DNA from: Scardovia wiggsiae | Lineage (GTDB): Bacteria > Actinomycetota > Actinomycetes > Actinomycetales > Bifidobacteriaceae | DNA: 64,000 bases | Assembly: GCF_051045985.1 (NCBI RefSeq) | Contig: NZ_CP157350.1 | Span: 1,426,001 to 1,490,000 of the forward strand | Direction: 5' to 3' | In this document: in pieces, positions 17,103-26,037 of the stretch | Numbering within the stretch: position 1 is the first letter of the stretch | Layout of the letters: the number at the start of each line of letters is the position of its first letter | Notes under the pieces: generated by a model | The model's input: the letters and a program-made list of their open reading frames with translations, nothing else | Told to the model about the DNA's origin: nothing | Database searches by the model: none | Made by a program: the position numbers and the translations under genes

Positions 17103-18170
17103 TTACTCATCCATACTTCCTGCTGTCTGTGCAGCATGCAGCTTCGGCGGTGCTGCAGCCCCGGCATCACCCGATGCCCCGAGCCCGGCTCCGGTGTTGC
17201 TGCCGGTTCCAGCATAACCGCCGGCGCCGGCCTCATCGCTGCCCGCATCACCGGCACCGGCTCCGCACGCGGCTTCATAAATATGCCTGAGGAACAAAAG
17301 ACGCTCAAGCAAGCTGCTGCCGGAGGGGACGCATACTTTCGCCCCGAGATACTTCACTGTGCCCGCTTTACGCGCACGGTCAGCACACCGGCGTATCTGT
17401 TCAGCATCCATCAGCGATGCAGGTTCATCAGGGGCCATGGGCAGATGCCCGTCAATCCAGCTGTACCCATATTGCGTCTCAGCCGGGCCGGCGCCGGAAA
17501 ACATAACTCCTGCAAGCATGCCGGAATCCCCGGCCTGCGTTATATGGCTGTACGGAGTGACGGCATCGCGGCCTTCAACAGCACTGCGGCCCCAGTTAAT
17601 AATAATACCAATGCCAAGTTCCTTTGCAGCAGTTATCTCATCTTCTACGGGCAGGAAACCCTTTTCCGGCTTCTGCCCCTCAATATAGCGGTCGCAGTGT
17701 TCTATGGCCAGCCGCGATCCGTTCCACTGCCACTGGAGGACCTCTTCCAGCGATGCTCTCATCGAATCAGCGCAGGCACCTGCTGTAGGTGCGGAATGGA
17801 GCTCAATATACGAAACTGTATTTTCCCCTTTGAGCTGCGCAAGCCGGTCAACAGCGTCACGTATGCTTCGGATAAATTCCAGTGCAGCAGCACGTCCGCC
17901 GGCGTCGCGGCTGGCAAGCCCCACAGCCGGGTCTACCCACACCCGTTTCATAGTACCCGGTATCGCTGTGACTGTATTATGCGTCCAATGGTCCGGAAGC
18001 ATATACGACAGCTTTTTCAGCATCGCCAGATCGGCGAGGTCTCCCGGGAACGGCAGTTCTGCCCCGGATATCCAATCCTGCTCCCCTAAAAGCCTGTAAT
18101 ATTCTTCCTGTTCCTGAGCGTCCGGCGGCATAGACGCATAAGCGCCAACTACGAATGGCATTCCAGACAT
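17103..18170 (-). CDS. DUF4862 family protein
   Basis: Resembles the DUF4862 family, found in actinobacterial sialic acid and amino-sugar clusters; its biochemical role is not established. The N-terminus MPFVVGAYASMPP and internal elements (YIELHSAP, LAIEHCD, IIINWGRSA, YSWIDGHLP) suggest a TIM-barrel, sugar-isomerase-like fold. The start chosen is ATG 18170 because GAAAGGAG lies five bases ahead; the frame is open to 18305 but that stretch covers the leader. About 45 C-terminal residues are a low-complexity Gly/Ala/Ser/Asp tail that is probably disordered. It is the first gene of the nan run and follows a strong promoter with an operator-like motif. Confidence 0.75.
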   Translation of the reverse strand: MSGMPFVVGAYASMPPDAQEQEEYYRLLGEQDWISGAELPFPGDLADLAMLKKLSYMLPDHWTHNTVTAIPGTMKRVWVDPAVGLASRDAGGRAAALEFIRSIRDAVDRLAQLKGENTVSYIELHSAPTAGACADSMRASLEEVLQWQWNGSRLAIEHCDRYIEGQKPEKGFLPVEDEITAAKELGIGIIINWGRSAVEGRDAVTPYSHITQAGDSGMLAGVMFSGAGPAETQYGYSWIDGHLPMAPDEPASLMDAEQIRRCADRARKAGTVKYLGAKVCVPSGSSLLERLLFLRHIYEAACGAGAGDAGSDEAGAGGYAGTGSNTGAGLGASGDAGAAAPPKLHAAQTAGSMDE

Positions 18171-18321
18171 CATAACTCCTTTCGTCATCTTCGACGATTG
18201 TGCTTCTGCGGGGATGTCCCCGAAGTACTCCCCCGTACACGTACCGATCAGGCAGCCTGATGGGTCAGTGCAGACTGGGGAGCACACTTTTGCCTGTATC
18301 CTCATTGGCTGTACACACTAT

Positions 18322-18353
18322 ATTATATATAACATAACAGATATCTGACAACA
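18322..18353 (-). promoter_or_regulatory. Main nan promoter with operator-like motif
   Basis: On the minus strand TTGTCA (18351-18346) and a perfect TATAAT (18327-18322) are 18 bp apart, about 150 bp before the DUF4862 start. TATCTGACAACA (plus 18342-18353) overlaps the -35 box and matches the motifs at 6481 and 15182. The 10-bp perfect palindrome CAGATATCTG is also here. Confidence 0.65.
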
Positions 18354-18385
18354 TAGGACTCTCACTGCCCACGTCAGCACTGGCG

Positions 18386-21136
18386 TTACACGCCGCGGGA
18401 CAGAATCTCTTCGACCGCCTGAATAACAGCAGCAGGCATGGCTGTATCCGACACCGGGATATCCTGCCATACACCGTTCCGCCCGCTATGGTCATAACTG
18501 AGCGAACTGAGAGTACCCACAGCGCCGATCCCATGGGTACGCACGGCATCAAAAGCCTTGTCTTTGGCGATGTAGGGGATCTGCGCGCGGAGCAGCAGCT
18601 CAAATACATCCCTGTCAACCGGGTCATCGGCAATATGCAGCCCGCCTCGCACCACCACATGGACCTGATCAGCGATGCTGACGTTCAGTATCTTGATTTC
18701 CAGGCTAAGCGTCTGCTTATCATACGATATTTCTGCGTCGGCCTGCCTGCCACCAACAAACACGCAGATATCACTGCCGTTACCCGCGTTCTTATTATCA
18801 GCAGCGGCCGTATCCGCATCAGCCCGGCTCCCTGCGTCCCCGCCGGCCATTGACGAAGCAGCAGTATCGCTGTCAACTGGCCTATGGCCAGCAGCATCAC
18901 TGCCAGCCGGCCTGCAGCCGGCAGCCCTGCCCGGCACATCAGACACGCCTCTGAAAATGACCCTCCAGTCACGCTGCCGCGGGATACCCTGCGTACTGCC
19001 GGCAACGAGGCCTATCGTAAATACCGTATCTTCATTGCCGCCGCCGCTCTCGACAGCGCCGTTACTCCCGTCAGCAGTCCCGCCATTCTGCCCGCCATCC
19101 CCTCCTTCACTGCTGCGCCATACCAGCCTCAAAGCCGTATCGGCAGGCACGCTGCCGGCCCGCCCGGAATCCTCGCGCATTGTGAAAGAACCGTCAGAAC
19201 CCGGGAAAACAAGGACTTCCATACTGCGGGGGTTCCCTGCCCCATGGTGCGCGCTGCCGGCGTCCATATCCTGCATCGGGACAATGCCTCCAGCCCTTGC
19301 GAATACAGGGATCCTGCCGATCCCTCTCCAAACTTCCATACAGCGCCCGGTTTCCGGAGCAGCACTGTACCGCCTGCCGTCAAAGAAATCGAACCATTGC
19401 CCCTGCGGGAACCAGACATCTGTATGCCCGCGCTGTGCCTGCGGGTCATTTGGGGAAACGATGGGCGCAGCAATCAGTTCCGTGCCGAACCGGTATTCAT
19501 GCGGGACTGAATAGGCCTCAAGGTTTTCAGGCGACTGCCAGTACATCGGCTCTATCAGAGGCCGCGCAGTGTCAGCCGCACGGCAGCACATCGTATACAG
19601 ATAAGGGATCAATGCGTGACGCAGGCGCAGCGAACTGTCCATTGACTCGCGGACTTCAGCCCTGAAATTCCACGGTTCTTTGCCGGAAAACGGTGAATTG
19701 CTTGAATGCAGCCTGTTTACAGGGCTGAAAACCCCGAACTGGTACCATCGGGCTTCAAGCTCATCATCGCATGACCCCAGCATATGCCCGCCGATATCAT
19801 GGCTCCACCACCCATATCCGATATTTGATGCCGTTGAGGTGAAGTATGGCTGGAATTCCAGTGATTTCCACGAAACTATCGTATCGCCTGAAAACCCTAT
19901 GGAATACCTGTGCGAACCCGGACCGGCATAGCGTGAAAAAATCAGCGGACGTTTCCCGTCACGCCCTGAATCATAATAATGGATATGGTTCAGCATCCAT
20001 AGAGGATCCAGCCCCCGCTGCCGCGTAACGCCTCCCTGCTGCCAGTCTATCCACCAGAAATCAACGCCATCATCTTCCATACGGTGATGCATATCCAGAT
20101 ACGCACGGACGAATCTGGGGTCTGTCAGATCAAACTCAACAGCCTTCCCCTTCCGGGGATCCTGCCCTGCTTCCTGCGCCACCCTCACATATTCCTTCTC
20201 AAAAGCCCTGATCCCATCCCTGGGATGGAGGTTAAGCGTCGCCGCCAGGCCGCGGCGGTGAAGCTCCCGCAGGAACCCTTTATGGTCAGGGAACAGGCCG
20301 GTATTCCACGTATAGCCCGTCCAGCCGGAACCGTACACAGGATCGATATCCACAAGATGCCAGTCCATATCGATGACTGCCGCTGTAAACGGCACGCCTT
20401 CCTCTTCGAAACGGTCCATCAGCTCAAGATAGCTGTTCTGGGTATACCTGTAAAAACGGCTCCACCAGTTGCCGAGCGCATACCGCGGCAGCAGGGGAAT
20501 CGGGCCGGCCAGCCGGCAGAAATCCTGTACAGCTTCAATATAACGATGCCCGTATCCGAAGAAATATATGTCAGTTTCCCTGTGGCTGCGCGGCATGACC
20601 CATGCTTTATAAGGGTTCGTGATGCCATTCACCGTATCGGCATCAACAACAATATTCGACGCCGAATCATCAATCACAGCCCAGCCGTCGCGCGACGCCA
20701 CCCCCATATCCAGCCTGACCGGGCCGTCGGCAAAATCCAGCGTGCGGGCAGTCCCGCCAAGGTTCCCCCTCTGCGCATCGCCATAATGCCATGTATTGAA
20801 CTGGGAACCCGGGACCCCTTTAACAACAATGCTCAGCCCCTCTTTACTGAACGGCTGGCGGTCATACACCAGATGAAGGCTCGGGGTATCAATGACCAGC
20901 CGCCCGTCCTGCTCAGACGCATCAAACTGTACTTCTTCACCGAAATCACGGCACACTGCCGTCTGGGTGGCAGCATCTTCAAATATGTTATCGTCTGACC
21001 ATTCAAGCCTTATCAGCGCTTCGCCGAGGACGCTGATGCGCCATCGGTCACCCTGGATTACCCTTTCAGGAGGCACAGAAAGATGCTCCTGATGCGCATA
21101 GGAAAAGAAAACCGCAGACTGCGTCATGAGCTCCAT
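18386..21136 (-). CDS. GH31 family glycoside hydrolase
   Basis: A 916-residue cytoplasmic glycosidase (no signal peptide) of family GH31, acting on alpha-linked sugars by a retaining mechanism. The order is N-terminal beta-sandwich (about 30-215), (beta/alpha)8 barrel (about 215-560), then beta-sandwich and DUF5110-like C-terminal parts. The nucleophile is Asp364 in WWIDWQQGG and the likely acid/base is Asp418 in FSGDTIVSW. The WIDWQQG nucleophile motif differs from the common alpha-glucosidase WxDMNE and xylosidase KTDFGE, so the substrate may be unusual; host-glycan alpha-GalNAc or alpha-Glc linkages are possible. The C-terminal third contains a long Gly/Ala/Asp/Ser-rich insertion (about residues 670-780) unlike the family. 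ATG 21136 is preceded by TAAGGAG. It is the last gene of a unit with a sugar ABC importer. Confidence 0.9.
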   Translation of the reverse strand: MELMTQSAVFFSYAHQEHLSVPPERVIQGDRWRISVLGEALIRLEWSDDNIFEDAATQTAVCRDFGEEVQFDASEQDGRLVIDTPSLHLVYDRQPFSKEGLSIVVKGVPGSQFNTWHYGDAQRGNLGGTARTLDFADGPVRLDMGVASRDGWAVIDDSASNIVVDADTVNGITNPYKAWVMPRSHRETDIYFFGYGHRYIEAVQDFCRLAGPIPLLPRYALGNWWSRFYRYTQNSYLELMDRFEEEGVPFTAAVIDMDWHLVDIDPVYGSGWTGYTWNTGLFPDHKGFLRELHRRGLAATLNLHPRDGIRAFEKEYVRVAQEAGQDPRKGKAVEFDLTDPRFVRAYLDMHHRMEDDGVDFWWIDWQQGGVTRQRGLDPLWMLNHIHYYDSGRDGKRPLIFSRYAGPGSHRYSIGFSGDTIVSWKSLEFQPYFTSTASNIGYGWWSHDIGGHMLGSCDDELEARWYQFGVFSPVNRLHSSNSPFSGKEPWNFRAEVRESMDSSLRLRHALIPYLYTMCCRAADTARPLIEPMYWQSPENLEAYSVPHEYRFGTELIAAPIVSPNDPQAQRGHTDVWFPQGQWFDFFDGRRYSAAPETGRCMEVWRGIGRIPVFARAGGIVPMQDMDAGSAHHGAGNPRSMEVLVFPGSDGSFTMREDSGRAGSVPADTALRLVWRSSEGGDGGQNGGTADGSNGAVESGGGNEDTVFTIGLVAGSTQGIPRQRDWRVIFRGVSDVPGRAAGCRPAGSDAAGHRPVDSDTAASSMAGGDAGSRADADTAAADNKNAGNGSDICVFVGGRQADAEISYDKQTLSLEIKILNVSIADQVHVVVRGGLHIADDPVDRDVFELLLRAQIPYIAKDKAFDAVRTHGIGAVGTLSSLSYDHSGRNGVWQDIPVSDTAMPAAVIQAVEEILSRGV

Positions 21137-21310
21137 TACTCCTTAATCTTTACCCAGTTAGGGAACTTTTTATCAGTATCCTTTTATCAATATGTTACTG
21201 TACTTTCAGGTTTCATGCCATCCCGGTAAGCGGCGGGAGAGGCAGACTGCCGCGGAAAGCTGGATAATACCGTACGGAGCTAATGCCGTACGGAGCAGCA
21301 GCGGCAGCAG

Positions 21311-22135
21311 CTACTTTCCGCTCCCTGAAGCGATACCGGCAATAAACTGTTTCTGGAAAATCACATACACAACGATCACTGGGACAATAGCCAGGGAAGT
21401 CGCAGCGAAAAGGCCGCCGTAGTCCGTACCGTACTGCCCGTTGAACGCTTTGAGCCCAACCGCAAGCAGCTGTTTTTTATCATCAGTGATCATAAGGAAC
21501 GGCCACAGGTAATCTTCCCAGTTCCACAGGAACGTAAAGATCGCCAGGGCTGCCACGGTATTGCGGCTCATCGGCAGAATGATCCTGTGGAAGATCCGGG
21601 TATCGGATGCGCCGTCGATCTTTGCCGCCTCAATAAGCTCATCGGGGATCCCGGAAATCGACTGGCGGAAAAGGAAAATGCCGAAAGCGCTGATAAGCCC
21701 GGGCACGATAAGCGCCCGATACGTATCCTGCCAGCCGAACCGTACCATCATGTCGTACTGCGGGATAATAGTAACGGCCCATGGGACCATCATAGTCCCC
21801 ATCACAACTGCAAACAGCAGGTTCCTGCCCCTGAAGCGCATCTTTGCAAAAACGAACCCCAGCGCAGCACTGGTGTATATGGCAATAGCAGTTTTGATGC
21901 CGGCAATGAACAGCGAATTGGCAAACAGGCGGAAGAAATCAAACTTCTCCTGTATCCCTGTATAGTTGCCCAGTGTGCTGGGTGCGGGGAAAAGGCCGCC
22001 GTTCACACTGACGATATCGCTGTTAGGGGCGAACGAGGAAACAAACATCCAGATGAACGGGATGACCGTAACCAGCGCCAGTATAAACAGCACGGACGTT
22101 AAGATGATCTGCGTAATAATATGCTGACGTTTCAT
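21311..22135 (-). CDS. Carbohydrate ABC permease (MalG-like)
   Basis: A 274-residue inner-membrane permease of the CUT1 carbohydrate uptake class. It has six predicted membrane segments and the EAA loop ELIEAAKIDGASDTRIF followed by ILPMSRNTVAAL. Its ATG (22135) overlaps the partner permease gene by 4 bp. The ATPase for this transporter is not encoded here; CUT1 systems in this group often share one MsiK-type ATPase encoded elsewhere. Likely substrate: an oligosaccharide processed by the adjacent GH31 enzyme. Confidence 0.93.
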   Translation of the reverse strand: MKRQHIITQIILTSVLFILALVTVIPFIWMFVSSFAPNSDIVSVNGGLFPAPSTLGNYTGIQEKFDFFRLFANSLFIAGIKTAIAIYTSAALGFVFAKMRFRGRNLLFAVVMGTMMVPWAVTIIPQYDMMVRFGWQDTYRALIVPGLISAFGIFLFRQSISGIPDELIEAAKIDGASDTRIFHRIILPMSRNTVAALAIFTFLWNWEDYLWPFLMITDDKKQLLAVGLKAFNGQYGTDYGGLFAATSLAIVPVIVVYVIFQKQFIAGIASGSGK

Positions 22136-23055
22136 GACAGGTCTGACTCCCCCGAAACCTTGAACATAAGCAGAGTAAGCGCCCCCGTAAAAACAAACAG
22201 GACAACGCTCATGGCCGAAGCAACGCCGAAATTGTATTTCTGGAAGGCCTGGTCGAATATCAGGTAGCTGATGGTATAGGTCGATGTCCCCGGGCCTCCC
22301 TCTGTCATAACCAGTATCTGCACATATGCCTGCAGATAGCTGATCATTGAAGTGATGACGATAAACAGCGTTGTGGGCTTGAGCAGCGGCAGGGTGATCC
22401 TGAAGAATATCTGCACCGGACCGGCCCCGTCGATTGCCGCGGCTTCATACACATCACGGGGAAGGTTCATAAGCCCGGCCAGATACAGCACCGTGGCATA
22501 CCCGAAATCTTTCCAGACCGTCATGATGATAATAGCCGGCATCGCCCAGGCAGCATCATGCAGCCAGTTGACGTTGAGCCCTGTGACCTTATCTATCATC
22601 CCAAACTGCGGGTCGAACATCCACATCCATACAAAGCTCACTGCTACCAGCGGTGTAATCGTTGGCATATAGAAAAGCCCGCGAAGGGTATCCTTGCATC
22701 GCACCAGCCGTGAGCTCAGAAGCAGCGCAAGCCCCAGGCCGAGGACGATCCTGCAGACTGTGCTTATTGATGTGAAAACTGCCGTATTCCACATAGCGTT
22801 CCAGAACAGCCCGTCCGTCAGGATCTGCCTGAAATTATCCAGGCCTGCCCATGTATATGTGCCCGACAGCGGGTTCCAGTCATGGAGGCTCCCTGCGAAT
22901 GCTTTATAGATTGGATATACAAGGAATATTGCAAAATATACGATAAGGAAAGTGACGGCCATCGTCCGGAAGGTAATGATCCGGGACAGTACCGGGCCTG
23001 CGGAACGCTTCCGGCGGGCCGGACTGCCGGCAGGCCTGGTATCGCTGCGTTTCAT
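22132..23055 (-). CDS. Carbohydrate ABC permease (MalF-like)
   Basis: A 307-residue CUT1 permease with a basic cytoplasmic N-terminus, about six membrane segments and the EAA loop DVYEAAAIDGAGPVQIFF followed by ITLPLLKPT. It forms the heterodimeric channel with the MalG-like subunit, whose gene overlaps its end by 4 bp. Start ATG 23055 is preceded by AAAGGAGCAG. It follows the binding-protein gene after about 260 bp that can fold into a long imperfect hairpin. Confidence 0.93.
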   Translation of the reverse strand: MKRSDTRPAGSPARRKRSAGPVLSRIITFRTMAVTFLIVYFAIFLVYPIYKAFAGSLHDWNPLSGTYTWAGLDNFRQILTDGLFWNAMWNTAVFTSISTVCRIVLGLGLALLLSSRLVRCKDTLRGLFYMPTITPLVAVSFVWMWMFDPQFGMIDKVTGLNVNWLHDAAWAMPAIIIMTVWKDFGYATVLYLAGLMNLPRDVYEAAAIDGAGPVQIFFRITLPLLKPTTLFIVITSMISYLQAYVQILVMTEGGPGTSTYTISYLIFDQAFQKYNFGVASAMSVVLFVFTGALTLLMFKVSGESDLS

Positions 23056-23319
23056 TGCGCTGCTCCTTTTACAGATAATAAGCGGATATAAGGGTGTTAC
23101 GCGGGTTTAAGGAGGTATATGGGATATTCCCAATCGGAAAAATATGCACGTATAGAACAGGAGTGCCGCAGCAGGCATTTCAGAGGCATAGGGGCCCGGT
23201 GATCACAGGGGCCGGGAGGCTGCAGGGATGCCGGATGAGGGGGTTAGCCCCGTCCTGTACACCCCTGCCCTATGGCCTCATATTACCTGATATTACCTGC
23301 CTATAATGTGATACTCCGT

Positions 23320-24711
23320 TTACTTGTGTTCGCTGTAGAACCCGTACTTGGATTCCATCGACATGAAACCTGAATTCTTCATATCTTTGTCCATCGTTTT
23401 CTGGGCATCTTTAACAGCCTCACCAATCGGCCTTCCATTCTGGAACACATTCTGGAAAGCCTCCTTACCGCTTGTTTCAACCGTTGCAGGTGCGGGCCCC
23501 GGCCAGATAAGGCGGTCTACCCGAGGTTTGATAGCTGCCATCACCGGCTGCTTGAGTATCTCTGCATCATTCTGCAGGCTTTTCTTGGCGGGGAATGAGT
23601 TCAGGACTTTAACAGCGCTGCGGATATAGGCGTCATTAGCAAGTATGAACTTGATGAAGTCCTGGGCGACCGCCTGCTGTTCCTTGCTCTGACGGGCATT
23701 GATGCCGGGTGTGGACTCCCCGTTGTACCGGTCATAAGCGAACGGCGTCCCTTTGCTGAAGGTTGGGGTGGGGAAAATGCCATACTCTATCTTAGGGTAT
23801 TTTTCTTTCAGCGTCCCCTCCATGTGGCCCCAGGCATACACCATTGCCGACTGGCCGTTGCCGAAGCTCTGGATGTAATCGTTGCCAAAATTGATAGAAC
23901 CGACTTTATCTTTGTCGTACAGGTCTTTCAGGAACTGCAGGTTTTCCCTGGTCGCAGGGTTATCATAGTTGGCTTTCTTCCCGCTGGGGTCAAACAGAAG
24001 CTGCCCTTTCTGATAATTCAGGCCCTGGTAAATGGCACTGTACGCATCCCCGTTGAAATTGAATCCGGCCTGGGTCATTTTGCTGCCGTTCCATTTAGCG
24101 AGCTTCTTTGCAACTGCACGGAGCTCATCCCAGGTCGTTGGTATATCAGCGTCGGTAAGCCCCGCTTCTTTCCACAGCTTCCTGTTGTAGTAGATATTGC
24201 CTGTATTGATAACGGAATCAATATACTTGACCTTCCCATCCTTATCTTCGTGCACTGATGCAGTCGCATAATCAGATTCCAGCGCTGACTTGTCTATATC
24301 ATAGTTTGCCGCATAGGGGCGGATCAGCGAATCGTACGAATTATGGATATTAAAGATCGCAGGCCCGCGGGAACCTTTAAGCGCCAGCGGGAGCTTGGTC
24401 CAGTAGTCAGTCCACGATACTTTGACAGTTTTGATCTTTACATTGGGATATATGCGCTGATAATCCTTGACCATGTCGTATACAGGGTCTGTGCCGTTGT
24501 CGCCCCAGCTCCAGTACTCAAGGGAGATCGGTTTGCCGCCGTTGACCAGATGGTTCGGGTTATACCTGATCGCTTGCCCCATGGTTGGCAGGCCTTTGTC
24601 TTTTTTCGTATCAGTGGTGCCGGAAGACCCGTTCCCGCTTCCGCACGCTGCAACACACGCAAAAATGCCAACGGTTGCAATAACCGATGATACTATCTTT
24701 CTGATCTTCAT
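23320..24711 (-). CDS. Lipoprotein sugar-binding protein (CUT1)
   Basis: A 463-residue family 1 extracellular binding protein. The signal peptide ends in lipobox VAAC with acylated Cys23 and a Gly/Ser linker. The body has typical features of family 1 sugar-binding proteins, including LEYWSWGDNG near residue 65, IPTTWDELRAVAKKL near 190 and GQSAMVYAWGHMEGTL near 290. First gene of the unit that continues with two permeases and the GH31 enzyme. It is transcribed divergently from a LacI regulator, with a perfect inverted repeat between them that is the likely operator. Confidence 0.92.
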   Translation of the reverse strand: MKIRKIVSSVIATVGIFACVAACGSGNGSSGTTDTKKDKGLPTMGQAIRYNPNHLVNGGKPISLEYWSWGDNGTDPVYDMVKDYQRIYPNVKIKTVKVSWTDYWTKLPLALKGSRGPAIFNIHNSYDSLIRPYAANYDIDKSALESDYATASVHEDKDGKVKYIDSVINTGNIYYNRKLWKEAGLTDADIPTTWDELRAVAKKLAKWNGSKMTQAGFNFNGDAYSAIYQGLNYQKGQLLFDPSGKKANYDNPATRENLQFLKDLYDKDKVGSINFGNDYIQSFGNGQSAMVYAWGHMEGTLKEKYPKIEYGIFPTPTFSKGTPFAYDRYNGESTPGINARQSKEQQAVAQDFIKFILANDAYIRSAVKVLNSFPAKKSLQNDAEILKQPVMAAIKPRVDRLIWPGPAPATVETSGKEAFQNVFQNGRPIGEAVKDAQKTMDKDMKNSGFMSMESKYGFYSEHK

Positions 24712-24796
24712 AGATCCTCCTTACTACTTTGTAAGTATTAGGTTGCACTACTATGATACCTCTTTGCTGAGAGTATGTCCTATTTTTCAAATCAAT

Positions 24797-24830
24797 AATG
24801 TAAAGGGTTACATTTGAAACCCTTTACATT
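24797..24830. promoter_or_regulatory. Perfect inverted repeat, candidate LacI-family operator
   Basis: AATGTAAAGGGTT (24797-24809) and AACCCTTTACATT (24818-24830) are perfect 13-bp arms around an 8-bp spacer. Within it two operator-sized sequences can be read, TGTAAAGGGTTACA and TGAAACCCTTTACA. It lies between the divergent binding-protein and regulator genes, where it could control both. Confidence 0.6.
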
Positions 24831-25002
24831 CAATGTATCCGGGTAAGAAATATTTTTATTACCGGCGTGTCGTTATAGGGAAACCTTTGCACTTCCTCCG
24901 GATACCCGGAAGATACTGCCGCTATGGTTGAATATAGCATACAGGCATGCGCCGGTACCCTGCGCTACACACAGGGAAGCAGGCAGCAACGGAAGGTTAA
25001 GG

Positions 25003-26037
25003 ATGAAAGCAAGCATTGACGATGTAGCCGCTAAAGCCGGAGTATCTACTGCAACAGTCTCCCGCGCATTTTCCCACCCTGAAAAAGTCTCGCCAAAGAC
25101 ACGGGATAAAGTGCTTAAAGCCGCTGAACAGCTTGATTTTTCCATCTCACGCAGCGCAGGGGTCCTGAAATCAGGGAAGTCATACCGGATAGCCCTGCTT
25201 GTGGGGAACAGCCGGATAGAATGGTTCACCGCGTCAATCATTGAGGGGCTGAACGCTATATTCCGGGAGGCAGGGTACGATCTGGTCATCTATCCTATTG
25301 CAGGGGTCGCTGCGCGGGCTGAATTCTTTGACGATTTGCCAGTCCGGGGGAATGCTGATGCTGTGATCGTTTCATCTTTTGACATCAGCCAGGCAGAGGC
25401 CGAAAGGCTGGGTACTGCCCATGTTCCCATAATCGGGATAAACTGTGCGACTTCCCGGGTTTTATCAGCGTCTGTCGGCATTGACGATGCATACGGTATC
25501 CGATTAGCGGTACGGCATCTTGCTGCTCTCGGGCATCGTAATATCGCATACGTTTACAAAGAGTTTTCACCGGGACTGAAGTTCAGCTCAGGTAAACGCA
25601 TAACTGGTTTCACCCATGCCTGCGCAGAGATTGCAGGCATGAAAGGGAAACTCATCCCTGTGTCGCCGGCAGATACAGCCTTCGACACAGCTATATCAGG
25701 GATCCTTGGAGAGAAAAACCCTCCTACTGCTATATGCTTCCATCAGGATTCGATAGCGGTCCCCTTCTTTTTCAGGCTCAGGGAAACAGGGATATCAGTC
25801 CCTGAGGATATTTCCATTATCGGATTCGACGACAGCACATTTGCCAGGGATATCGGCCTGACGACAATAAGGCAGCTTCCGCGCGAAATGGCTGCCAGCG
25901 CTGCGCACAAAACACTGTCACTTATTGAGAAACAGCCTGTCGAAGACCTGCATGGGATATTCCCTACGCAGCTGATCATAAGAAATTCAACTGCCCGTCC
26001 ACGCAAAACGGGGAAGCTGCTTAAGCCGCGAAACTAA
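25003..26037 (+). CDS. LacI-family transcriptional regulator
   Basis: A 344-residue regulator. The N-terminal HTH (SIDDVAAKAGVSTATVSRAF, residues about 3-22) and hinge helix region are followed by a periplasmic-binding-protein-like effector domain with ISIIGFDDS near residue 270. The start chosen is ATG 25003 at the HTH, matching the usual LacI layout; the longer frame from 24928 adds residues not seen in the family. It is divergent from the sugar-binding protein and ends tail to tail with nagA, overlapping by 4 bp. It likely controls the GH31 transport unit through the repeat at 24797. Confidence 0.92.
   Translation: MKASIDDVAAKAGVSTATVSRAFSHPEKVSPKTRDKVLKAAEQLDFSISRSAGVLKSGKSYRIALLVGNSRIEWFTASIIEGLNAIFREAGYDLVIYPIAGVAARAEFFDDLPVRGNADAVIVSSFDISQAEAERLGTAHVPIIGINCATSRVLSASVGIDDAYGIRLAVRHLAALGHRNIAYVYKEFSPGLKFSSGKRITGFTHACAEIAGMKGKLIPVSPADTAFDTAISGILGEKNPPTAICFHQDSIAVPFFFRLRETGISVPEDISIIGFDDSTFARDIGLTTIRQLPREMAASAAHKTLSLIEKQPVEDLHGIFPTQLIIRNSTARPRKTGKLLKPRN

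Noticed and set aside
17046..18089. Long plus-strand frame opposite the DUF4862 gene
   Set aside because: Shadow of a GC-rich coding strand; no motif, no ribosome binding site, and operon order on the other strand is consistent.
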